60,751 nucleotides of DNA from JBPCNH01 sp051001455 (GTDB lineage Bacteria; Actinomycetota; CADDZG01; WHSQ01): assembly GCA_051001455.1 (NCBI GenBank), contig JBPCNH010000041.1, forward strand, positions 1 through 60,751. Reading direction: 5' to 3'. Below the pieces are notes generated by a model that was given only the letters and a program-made list of their open reading frames with translations, did not search any database and had not been told where the DNA came from. Shown here one piece after another: positions 34,759 through 42,359 of the stretch. Positions within the stretch are counted from its first letter, which is position 1. The number at the start of each line of letters is the position of its first letter. Made by a program: the position numbers and the translations under genes.

Positions 34759-37670
34759 CTGACCTGCAGCTCCCGTCCCTCGCTCCACAGCGGGCAGATC
34801 GGTTTGAACTTGCAGAACATGCAGTCGGCGTCGGGGCTGGGGGCGAACTCCTCGCCCTCAACGCCGCGTAGCAGAGCGGTCACCCGCTCTTCGGTGATCA
34901 CGTCCCAGGTGCGCCCGTCCTCGTCCTTCTTGGGGAGTTGCTGGGCGCGTTTGAACCCGCCGCTCCTCTGCTCGAACCGCACGAAGACCAACTCGGCGCA
35001 TTTGGGCACCCCCATGGTCTTCAGCTCTTCATCCCGCAGACAGGCGAGGATGTAGGTCGCCAGCTGAAGATCGTCGGCGACCTGCGCGTCGCTCTTGAAC
35101 CACCCCGTCTTGTAGTCGATCAGTCGGAGACCATCGCGACCCACGCGGTCGATGCGGTCGATCTTGCCGCGCACCAACCAGCCCGTCACATCGAACTCGA
35201 ACCACTTCTCGGTCGCGAGCGTCTGATGCTCATTGTTCGCTTCGTATTTCAGATAGCGCTCGACGATCTCGCCGAGGTTGCGCCACAGGTAGCTCGCTAC
35301 CGCACCGGCGGGGTATGCCTCCGGACGCCAGCGCTGTTTGGCTGCGGCCATCATCGAATCGAAGTCCTTCGGAAGTCCGCCTTCTTCGGCATCTTCGAGC
35401 AGTGAGTGCACCAGGCTTCCGAAGGCCATGTGATAGCTGGTCTCGGGATCGAGCCCCAGAACCTGTCCGTAGAGATACTGCAGGGGACAGTTCTCGTAGG
35501 CCGAGAACCGGGAATAGGAGGTCTTCTTGGCCTCTCCTGCAACCGGGATGGGGTTGGCCGTCCAACGCCTCCCCCACCACCATCTATCGGGGTCCACAGT
35601 CGGAAGCTGCGACAGCGCCCACATCGCCGCGAGCCGCTCCGCGGGTGCACCATCGGGCGAGGCTGCGGTCCGGCGCCAGGCCGTCTCGGCCTCGCGCTCG
35701 GTGAGAACGAGATCCTCGATCGCGGAGTTCGACTCCGGCAACGACCCGGCGCGCGGCTCGATGAATCGCGAGGGCTCGGCACTCGAGCGATCCGAACCAC
35801 CGGCACGCAAGCCGGTGAGTATGAGCTCGGGCGCACGCGATGTCGCAAGGTCAAAAAGGCGTTCCTCCTCGAAGAGGGCGTCGGCGCGGCGCTCCGCATA
35901 ATCCTTGACCCCTGCAAGCATGTCGGAATCGAGAAGGACCCCACGGCGCGAGGGGTCCGGCCACATGCCTTCGACGCAGCCGGCCACGACCGCGAGGCGC
36001 CACTCCTTGCCTTTGGCGGCATGCGCCGTGGTGATCGTGACGCTGTCCTCCGGTCCATCAACACGGACGGAGCCCGGCGCGAACTCCGCCGAGACGAGAG
36101 TGGCCATGAAGTCGGCGAGTCGCGCCTCGGCACCGCGACGTTCCGCGAACCTTTGCAAGGCATCGGCGAGCGTAGTGAGCGAATCGAGACGCCGGTCGTC
36201 TTCCTCGGCCACGAGCCGCTCGAACCATTCGGAGCGCTGCCACAGCTTCCAGAACGCCTCATGTGGTTGCAGAGTGGCGGCCCACCCGCACGCTTCCTCT
36301 ATGAGATCACGTAGTTCCTTTACCCGGCGAGCAACGTCCGTCGTCAGGTCATCCAAGGCGACTTCCGTACACAGCGAATGCAGCGGTTTGTCCGCGAGGC
36401 GAGCGGCACGTCGCACCTGGACCAGCTCGTTGGTCGTCAAACCTCCGAGCTCCGACGTCAGGAGCGGTGCCCATAGCTCCTCGTGACCGGGCACCCGGCA
36501 CGCAACGGCGAAAAGATCGAGTATCGGACGCACGACGGGATCCTCGCTCAGCTGCACAGCTTCACCGTCGACCTTGTGGGGGACCCCGGAGCGCTTGAGC
36601 TCACGCCGCAACGGAGGCAGCAACGTATGGAAATCTCTAACGATGATCGCGATGTCCCCCCACGCGATGCCGGCGGAGTTCGCTTCCCTCAAGCGGCCGA
36701 CTATCCCCATGGCTTCCTCGGTGACGTGCGAGTACAGGCGGACCTCCGGCTGGGTCGCGCGCCGATGTGCGGTCTCCAGCGAAAAGGTCTCCCCTGGGAT
36801 GTCGAGGAGGCAGGTCGGATCGGCGCCACGGAATCCGAACACCGCTCCGTGGGGGTCTCCCGCCACGACGAGGCAACGACCATCACCTTGGACCGGCATC
36901 AACGCGTCGAGAAGAGCTGCCTCTGCACGGTTCGATTCCTCGAAGTCGTCCACCAACACATGCGGGTACATCAGATGAAGATCGGCACCCACCGCCGGGT
37001 GCTCGCCGATCAAGCGACGAGCCTCGATCAAGACGCGCGCGAAGTCGAGGCGCGGACGACCGTCCTTGAAGCGGCCCGAGTCCTCGAGCCGCTGGATGTA
37101 ACGCTCGTAGAAACGGGCTACTTCTAACCAATCGGGTCGGCCTCGCTCCCGAGCGAGTTCCGCGACCGTATCGGGGGTCTCCATGCGCTCCTGCGCCCGC
37201 AGCAGGAAATCGCGGACCTCGCCCGCGAAGGCATTCGAACTGAGGAGCCGGCCGTTCACCGGCCACGCTTCGGGATCTTCTTCATCGAGAAGCTCGCGTA
37301 CGAAAGCGCGCTGATCGAATGCCGTCAACAGGATCGGCTCGCTCTCGTAGCCGGCAAGCTCGTAACCGACGTCGGCCGTAGGTCCAAAGGAGTCTTCGCC
37401 GCCGAACACTCGGCCGAGGAGCGACCAGGCGAAGCCATGGAAGGTCAACACGCTGGGACCGGCAACCGATCGGCCGAGACGCCGTACGAGAAGGTCACGC
37501 AGCGCGATCGCTTGTCTACGATCGCGCACGAAGAACAGAACGCCCTCGGGATCGATGCCCTCGGCTATGAGGTGTACTCCGCGCTCGACCAGAGCGGTGG
37601 TCTTCCCGCTCGCGGCGGGCCCGAGCAGCTTCACGACGGGTCCTCGATGGTCCACGACCTGTCGTTGCAC
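34755..37670 (-). CDS. adnA: AdnA-like helicase-nuclease subunit
   Basis: About 971 residues with the same layout as its partner: UvrD-like motor with GPAASGKTTAL, then a RecB nuclease domain (GKIDRIDRVG, LRLIDYKTG, LQLATYIL) and four Cys (ENCPLQY, then CMFCKFKPICPLW) for an iron-sulfur cluster. Walker B reads VLVDDFEES instead of DExQD, so the motor may be weak, as known for mycobacterial AdnA. GTG 37670 is the first usual start, but family homology (KIEELDAVQRQVV) runs about 11 codons further up. There only a CTG, near 37703 behind aagggg, is available, so the true start is open. Confidence 0.88.
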   Translation of the reverse strand: MQRQVVDHRGPVVKLLGPAASGKTTALVERGVHLIAEGIDPEGVLFFVRDRRQAIALRDLLVRRLGRSVAGPSVLTFHGFAWSLLGRVFGGEDSFGPTADVGYELAGYESEPILLTAFDQRAFVRELLDEEDPEAWPVNGRLLSSNAFAGEVRDFLLRAQERMETPDTVAELARERGRPDWLEVARFYERYIQRLEDSGRFKDGRPRLDFARVLIEARRLIGEHPAVGADLHLMYPHVLVDDFEESNRAEAALLDALMPVQGDGRCLVVAGDPHGAVFGFRGADPTCLLDIPGETFSLETAHRRATQPEVRLYSHVTEEAMGIVGRLREANSAGIAWGDIAIIVRDFHTLLPPLRRELKRSGVPHKVDGEAVQLSEDPVVRPILDLFAVACRVPGHEELWAPLLTSELGGLTTNELVQVRRAARLADKPLHSLCTEVALDDLTTDVARRVKELRDLIEEACGWAATLQPHEAFWKLWQRSEWFERLVAEEDDRRLDSLTTLADALQRFAERRGAEARLADFMATLVSAEFAPGSVRVDGPEDSVTITTAHAAKGKEWRLAVVAGCVEGMWPDPSRRGVLLDSDMLAGVKDYAERRADALFEEERLFDLATSRAPELILTGLRAGGSDRSSAEPSRFIEPRAGSLPESNSAIEDLVLTEREAETAWRRTAASPDGAPAERLAAMWALSQLPTVDPDRWWWGRRWTANPIPVAGEAKKTSYSRFSAYENCPLQYLYGQVLGLDPETSYHMAFGSLVHSLLEDAEEGGLPKDFDSMMAAAKQRWRPEAYPAGAVASYLWRNLGEIVERYLKYEANNEHQTLATEKWFEFDVTGWLVRGKIDRIDRVGRDGLRLIDYKTGWFKSDAQVADDLQLATYILACLRDEELKTMGVPKCAELVFVRFEQRSGGFKRAQQLPKKDEDGRTWDVITEERVTALLRGVEGEEFAPSPDADCMFCKFKPICPLWSEGRELQVR

Positions 37671-37724
37671 CGCGTCCAGCTCTTCGATCTTCTGCAGCTT
37701 GCTCCCCTTATGCCTGGTTGCTCT

Positions 37725-37762
37725 GCTTATCCCCGCCTACGTCGCTTATCCCCGCCTACGTC
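37725..37762. repeat. Perfect 19-base tandem repeat upstream of adnA
   Basis: gcttatccccgcctacgtc occurs twice without a gap (37725-37743 and 37744-37762). It sits just upstream of the adnA coding start (minus strand) and 140 bases before the first lipoprotein gene. It may be an operator or simply a local duplication. Confidence 0.85.
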
Positions 37763-37902
37763 CCGCTCACCCTAGCGAGGGGGTGAGACACCCTCGGTCC
37801 AGATAACGGATCAGCGCGAAAAGAAACCATCCTGTTTCGCCCGTGTGCAGGCGGGTACCAGCGGGTAGTGACCGATTAGTTGAACCCGGGAGGAGGTAAC
37901 GC

Positions 37903-38115
37903 ATGCTTGAGAAGCTACGGAACAAGAAGATGCTTGCTGCGTGGGCACTCGTGCTCGGGCTGGCTGGCGCCGGTGTCGCGTGCGATGACGACGCCGACGA
38001 CGACGGTGTGATCATCCAGGAGGACGATGACGGCGGGGGTGACACCGAGGTTGAGGGTGACACCGAGGTTGAGGTCGAGGATGACACCGAAGAACCGACC
38101 GACGAATCTTCGTAG
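37903..38115 (+). CDS. Small acidic lipoprotein, paralog A
   Basis: 70 residues. MNKK-like basic start, hydrophobic LAAWALVLGLAGAG and lipobox AGVAC at residues 23-27 point to a lipoprotein signal. The mature part is only about 44 residues, almost all Asp, Glu, Gly and Thr, with the repeated unit GDTEVE. It should be a strongly negative peptide tethered to the outer face of the membrane. The ribosome site ggaggagg is strong. The next gene but one spacer is a paralog. Function unknown; cation binding is only a guess. Confidence 0.7.
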   Translation: MLEKLRNKKMLAAWALVLGLAGAGVACDDDADDDGVIIQEDDDGGGDTEVEGDTEVEVEDDTEEPTDESS

Positions 38116-38217
38116 CAGCTACGAGAGTTCGGACAGTAGCCACGACGCAAGGAGGCCCAGAGAGCCCGCCCACAGCGGCGGGATCTCGCCCCTTTCCTTA
38201 CCGAACGGGAGACAGAG

Positions 38218-38400
38218 ATGCTGGAGAGAGCCATGAACAAGAAGATGCTTGCCGCCTGGGCGCTCGTGCTCGGAATAGCCGGCGCCGGTGTCGCTTGTGA
38301 CAACGATCCGAACCCCGATGACGTGATCATCGAGGGCGAGCAAGAGGGCGCCGATCTCGACCCGGACATCGAGGACACACCCGGCGACGCGACCGAGTAA
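38218..38400 (+). CDS. Small acidic lipoprotein, paralog B
   Basis: 60 residues. Residues 7-27 (NKKMLAAWALVLG, then AGAGVAC) are nearly identical to paralog A, both as protein and DNA. The acidic tail differs (DPNPDDVIIEGE, then LDPDIED). So the signal was duplicated or conserved while the tail drifted. ATG 38218 is taken from the agacagag context, and ATG 38233 (MNKK) is a possible alternative start. The two genes are 102 bases apart in the same direction. Confidence 0.7.
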   Translation: MLERAMNKKMLAAWALVLGIAGAGVACDNDPNPDDVIIEGEQEGADLDPDIEDTPGDATE

Positions 38401-38415
38401 AAGGTTCTCTCAGAC

Positions 38416-38745
38416 CTACTCGACGTGGATGTGGCCGGTCATGCCTTGGTGGAGCCTGCACTTGTAGTCGAAAGCGCCACGCTTCCTGAAGATCTTGACG
38501 GTCCTGGTGCCTGGTTTCAGCACCACATCTTTCGACCATGCCCCACTGGTGGCCGTGACGGTGTGGCGGACCCCGGTGGGGTTCTTCCAGATGACCTTGG
38601 TCCCCTTCGAGACGGACTTGAAATCGGGGTTCCAGGTCTTGGCCGTGGTCGCCTTGATCCGTACCCGGCCACCGGCGGCGGGCGCCGGGCTGCCTAGGAC
38701 GACCACTCCGACCAGCAGGACTGCGACAACCAGGCGTAAACGCAT
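38416..38745 (-). CDS. Secreted plastocyanin/cupredoxin-like copper protein
   Basis: 109 residues with a signal peptide (VVAVLLVGVVVLGSPAPAAG). The mature domain has the blue-copper pattern: His in VRHTVTA, then Cys, His and Met in YKCRLHQGM near the C-terminus, followed by GHIHVE. These are the four ligands of a type 1 copper site, so it probably carries electrons outside the cell. ATG 38745 follows gaaaggg. It converges on the acidic lipoprotein pair. Confidence 0.88.
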   Translation of the reverse strand: MRLRLVVAVLLVGVVVLGSPAPAAGGRVRIKATTAKTWNPDFKSVSKGTKVIWKNPTGVRHTVTATSGAWSKDVVLKPGTRTVKIFRKRGAFDYKCRLHQGMTGHIHVE

Positions 38746-38914
38746 CTCGAAGACCCTTTCACGATTCCCTCGGGAGCCACACGCTATCTCTACGCCGGGG
38801 CGGAAAGCCATAGACCCTCCAGTACCCAAGAAATCCGGAGCTTGCTCGCTCGCGTCCTCCATACTCCTCCTTCCCGGTTCCGGCCGGTTGGAGGCACCGA
38901 TAAGGAGCGGCGAG

Positions 38915-39193
38915 ATGGATCAGCAGAGATTGAACGGCCTCGAAGGGGGCGACGCCAGCCTGGCTGAATGGGACCTTCTTCTGGCCGACGCCGTCCGCGA
39001 GGCGGAGCGGAGGCTCGCGGACGAGAAAGTTAAAGAACGTACCCGAGCGGTCCAGCTCGCCCGCGAGCAGGGTTACCACCGCCTGGCCCTCGAGATCGAT
39101 CGCCCTCGCCGCGGCGGGGTCAGCCCCAGCCAACTTTCATTCTTCCCCGACCGCAACCCGAAGCTCTTCGAAGAGAAGGGCTCCGGTTCCTAG
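38915..39193 (+). CDS. Hypothetical protein (92 aa)
   Basis: 92 residues. ATG 38915 follows taaggag. The product is charged and mainly helical (LADAVREAERRLADEKVKE), with a basic, Pro-containing C-terminal third ending near FFPDRNPKLFEEK. No signal peptide or membrane segment, no recognised family. It precedes the PBP4-type gene by 35 bases and might share its transcript. Confidence 0.6.
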   Translation: MDQQRLNGLEGGDASLAEWDLLLADAVREAERRLADEKVKERTRAVQLAREQGYHRLALEIDRPRRGGVSPSQLSFFPDRNPKLFEEKGSGS

Positions 39194-39228
39194 CCTGCGT
39201 ATAGATGTAGGAGCGAGGGTCATGCATA

Positions 39229-40446
39229 GTGTCCGGTGTGCGCCGATTAGCCGTCTTTCTCCTCGTCCTTGCCATCTCTGCTGCCCTGGTGGCTCCCGCC
39301 TCCGCGCGACCGAGGTGGAAGCAGAGGCTCGACAACATGGTGGCCGGCCGCAACGTCTCGGTAGCAGTGGCAGCCGAGGGTCGCACCCTCTATCGCTGGG
39401 GTGCGGCTAAGACCCGTATCCCCGCCTCGGGTCAGAAACTGCTCCTCTCGATGGCGTTGCTCGAAGTGCTGCCGCCGAGCGAGCGGATAACGACGACCGC
39501 AGCTACCGACGGCATCTCTCTGACGGGGGTCGTGGAAGGAGACCTTTGGGTCCTCGGCAGAGGTGACCCCACGATCACGGGAAGCAGACGCTACGCGAAG
39601 TCCTTCCCTTTCCGCGCCACCGCTCTGGGCAAGCTCGCCTGGAAGATCAAAGACGCAGGGGTGACGCGGATCAGGGGATCGGTCAAGGGAAGCACCTCAT
39701 TCTTCGACCGCGATTGGTGGGCGTCGGGATGGAAGTCCGACTTCCCGCGCCGCTACATCCCGCTGCCTAGCGCACTCTCCTTCGAGGGCAACGTGCGGAA
39801 GGCGAAGCACATCTCGAATCCCGAATGGCGCGTGGCGCGTTCCCTGACGCGCAAGCTGGAGGCCATGGGCGTGCAGGTCGGCGGCAAACCGGGCCGCGGC
39901 GCGGCGCCTGCATCGGTACAGCCGCTCGCCGAGGTGAGCTCTGCACCTCTTTACAAGCTGCTTCGATACATGAACAGGAAGTCATCGAACTTCTTCGCAG
40001 AGACCTTGGGCAAGCGTCTCGGCCGGGAATGGAGCAACGCCTCGGGGAGCATCGCCCGTGGGGCCGCGGCAACGCAGGAATGGGCCTCACGAGCGGGTGA
40101 ATCGATCACCGCGCGCGATGCTTCGGGGCTGTCGTACTCGAACAGGATCTCGCCGTTGGCTCTGTCGCGACTTCTGGGCGTGACCCTGGTCTCCCCTACC
40201 GGACCGACGGTCTTCGAGTCGTTACCGTCGGGTGGTCAAGGCACCTTGAGGGACCGTCTTCACGGCGCGCCGGTGCGCGCCAAAACAGGCACCTTGACGA
40301 ACATCTCGACGCTTTCCGGGTACGTCTGGCTGGAGCGAGCCGGAAGCTGGGCGGAGTTCTCGATCATGTCGAGCGGGATGTATAAGACGACCGCATCGGA
40401 TCTAGAGGACGCCATCGTCCGCCACCTGATCCGCGCCGGTCGCTAG
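39229..40446 (+). CDS. D-alanyl-D-alanine carboxypeptidase/endopeptidase (PBP4, S13 family)
   Basis: 405 residues with a signal peptide (LAVFLLVLAISAALVAPASA). The S13 penicillin-binding fold is visible: the SxxK motif in PASGQKLL with nucleophile Ser, a SGLSYSNR stretch in the place of the SxN motif, and the KTG motif in RAKTGTLTNIS. It would trim D-Ala from peptidoglycan stem peptides outside the membrane. GTG 39229 is chosen by signal-peptide logic, and GTG 39238 is an alternative. Confidence 0.9.
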   Translation: MSGVRRLAVFLLVLAISAALVAPASARPRWKQRLDNMVAGRNVSVAVAAEGRTLYRWGAAKTRIPASGQKLLLSMALLEVLPPSERITTTAATDGISLTGVVEGDLWVLGRGDPTITGSRRYAKSFPFRATALGKLAWKIKDAGVTRIRGSVKGSTSFFDRDWWASGWKSDFPRRYIPLPSALSFEGNVRKAKHISNPEWRVARSLTRKLEAMGVQVGGKPGRGAAPASVQPLAEVSSAPLYKLLRYMNRKSSNFFAETLGKRLGREWSNASGSIARGAAATQEWASRAGESITARDASGLSYSNRISPLALSRLLGVTLVSPTGPTVFESLPSGGQGTLRDRLHGAPVRAKTGTLTNISTLSGYVWLERAGSWAEFSIMSSGMYKTTASDLEDAIVRHLIRAGR

Positions 40447-40473
40447 CGCGTCCGGCGGGTTACGCACCTAACG

Positions 40474-40611
40474 CTAGGCAACTAGATAGGAGCGGCAGTC
40501 GCAGGACAGCTCTGAACCACCCTCGGGCCCACTGCACACGGTCATCTCGCACTCGCATTCCACGCAGATCTCTCCGGTGGACGCGTCTTCGATCCATGTG
40601 ATGTTTTCCAT
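40474..40611 (-). CDS. Cysteine-rich small protein (45 aa), possible metal binder
   Basis: A 45-codon frame from ATG 40611 to TAG 40474-40476. It has six Cys in 24 residues: CVECEC, then C five residues on, then CDC. Acidic residues lie between. The pattern resembles metallothionein-like or zinc-ribbon peptides, but I cannot name a family. A gggg tract precedes the ATG closely. It sits alone between the PBP4-type gene and the MFS gene. Confidence 0.55.
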   Translation of the reverse strand: MENITWIEDASTGEICVECECEMTVCSGPEGGSELSCDCRSYLVA

Positions 40612-40672
40612 GACCCCAACGTACGGGCGACCTGCGACAGAAACACGGCAATCCTGGGGGGACGGGCTGCCG

Positions 40673-41908
40673 CTAGCCCCTGCCGCCTGCTATCTGTGCG
40701 GAATAGGGAGATGCCAGCAACCGAAACATCGCCGCTGCGCCCACGATCGGGCCCGGAAGCAGCACGGCGAAGGCCCAGCGCCAGCCCACGATCGTCTCGA
40801 CCAACGGAACGAGCCAGATCGTCGCAACGGTGAGAGTGAAACCGAGTGCCAGCTGCAGGGTCAGGGCGGTGCCCACATACGCTTGATCGGCGAGCTCGGT
40901 GACCATCGTAGAGAACTGCGCGGAATCCGCCACGACCGCGACGCCCCAGAGGGAGCCGACCACAACGACGACCCAGGTCGGTGCGCCGAAGAGGAACCCG
41001 ATCGCCAGCGCACAGGCGCCGGAGACGATCATGGAGGCGGCGGTAGTGCGCGTACGGCCCCAGCGGTCTCCCAGCACACCTCCGAACAAGCAACCGACCG
41101 CGCCGATGCCGATCACGAGAAACGTCACGTACGACGCAGCGCGCTCCGAAGCACCACCGGATGCCTCGAGGTGTGCGCGGAAGAACACGAGGAACCACGC
41201 CCACATCGCGTACAACTCCCACATGTGTCCGAAATAACCGAGGCTGGTGAGACGAACTCCCCGGTCCCCCATTACGCGACGCGCTTGAGTGATATCGAAG
41301 ACGGCCTTCGGGAAGGGGAACGGCCCGTCGGAAACAAGCACCAGAACCAGTAGCCCACCGAGGATCGTCAACCCGGTGGTGGCATAGATGACCACCCGCC
41401 ACTCGAGGCCGCCGAGCCCGTTCACGAGGTGAGGTACCGCCGAACCGAGGGTAAGAGCTCCGACCAGGATCCCCAGAGCAACCCCGCGCCCGCGAACGAA
41501 CCACGCCGCCATGAGCTTCAACGCAGGTGGATACACGCCCGCAAGGAAGGCTCCGGTGAGGAAACGCAGCGGGATGCCGAGCTCAGCTCCTCCCGCCACC
41601 ACCAGCAAGAGATTGACCGTTCCCGCGCCGAGGGCTCCGGCGCAGATGAGGACCTGCGGGCGGACGACGTCCGACAGGGTCAACAGCGCAGAGAGCAGCG
41701 CGCCGGTAACGAACCCGAGCTGCACGGCGATCGTGAGCCAGGCCGCGCCGGTATCGGAGAGATCCCACGCTGCCCGGAGCTGCGGGATCACGGCCGAGGC
41801 AGAGAACCATGTGGTCATCGCCAGCACGAGAGATCCGGCCAAGACGGAGAGAGCACGCCCGGCGCCGGGAGTACGCCGGCTCGAAGTCTCGGTTCCGTTG
41901 ACGGACAT
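40673..41908 (-). CDS. MFS transporter
   Basis: 411 residues with about 12 hydrophobic segments. Loop motif GDRWGRTRTTAAS between two segments near the middle is the MFS motif A in the second half, and the N-terminal half has FSASAVIPQLRAAWDLSDTGAAW typical of major facilitator permeases. The substrate cannot be told from sequence, and the neighbours give no hint. Confidence 0.88.
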   Translation of the reverse strand: MSVNGTETSSRRTPGAGRALSVLAGSLVLAMTTWFSASAVIPQLRAAWDLSDTGAAWLTIAVQLGFVTGALLSALLTLSDVVRPQVLICAGALGAGTVNLLLVVAGGAELGIPLRFLTGAFLAGVYPPALKLMAAWFVRGRGVALGILVGALTLGSAVPHLVNGLGGLEWRVVIYATTGLTILGGLLVLVLVSDGPFPFPKAVFDITQARRVMGDRGVRLTSLGYFGHMWELYAMWAWFLVFFRAHLEASGGASERAASYVTFLVIGIGAVGCLFGGVLGDRWGRTRTTAASMIVSGACALAIGFLFGAPTWVVVVVGSLWGVAVVADSAQFSTMVTELADQAYVGTALTLQLALGFTLTVATIWLVPLVETIVGWRWAFAVLLPGPIVGAAAMFRLLASPYSAQIAGGRG

Positions 41909-41962
41909 CCAAAGAGCATGCAGGTCGAAGTCCCACTCGTAAAGCGGGCTTACGGATATGTA

Positions 41963-41990
41963 AAGAGGCGCCCCTTGCGGGGCGCCTCTT
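41963..41990 (-). terminator. Hairpin terminator after the DUF6458 gene
   Basis: aagaggcgcccc and ggggcgcctctt form a perfect 12-bp stem with a ttgc loop. On the minus strand it is followed by tttacat. It lies 20 bases past the stop of the 42010 gene. Confidence 0.8.
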
Positions 41991-42009
41991 CGCGTACCTG
42001 CGGTGACTC

Positions 42010-42243
42010 TTAGTACTCGCGCTCGCGCACTACCTCACGCTCGGCGCGGTCCGCCGGCGGCGCACCCCGGCGGCGGTCCGACCACGTCGACCAGAACAAC
42101 AGCGACATGAGAAGCCCGATGACCCCAACCACCATGAGGATCACGCCGACCGCCTGAAGGTCGATCCCTTCTGTGCTCGCACTAACGGCGAAACGCAGGA
42201 TCGCGCCGATCGCGAGCAGAAAAACGCTCACTCCGATACCCAT
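42010..42243 (-). CDS. DUF6458-type small membrane protein
   Basis: 77 residues with two membrane helices (SVFLLAIGAILRFAV and AVGVILMVVGVIGLLMSLLF) and a basic/acidic tail (DRRRGAPPADRAEREVV). The opening MGIGVSVFLLAIGAIL and GIDLQAVGVILMVVGV are characteristic of this actinobacterial family. ATG 42243 follows aggaggtgagatac, a near-perfect ribosome site, so the 12-codon upstream extension is rejected. Function unknown. Confidence 0.85.
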   Translation of the reverse strand: MGIGVSVFLLAIGAILRFAVSASTEGIDLQAVGVILMVVGVIGLLMSLLFWSTWSDRRRGAPPADRAEREVVREREY

Positions 42244-42359
42244 GTATCTCACCTCCTGCGTGAGCCTGGCGCAGCTCACAGCTCGGTTGCTTGGCTTAGT
42301 ACCCGAGTGGTACTTGCCCCTGCCGGACGCGTGCGAAACAACGCCCCTTCCAACGGCTT

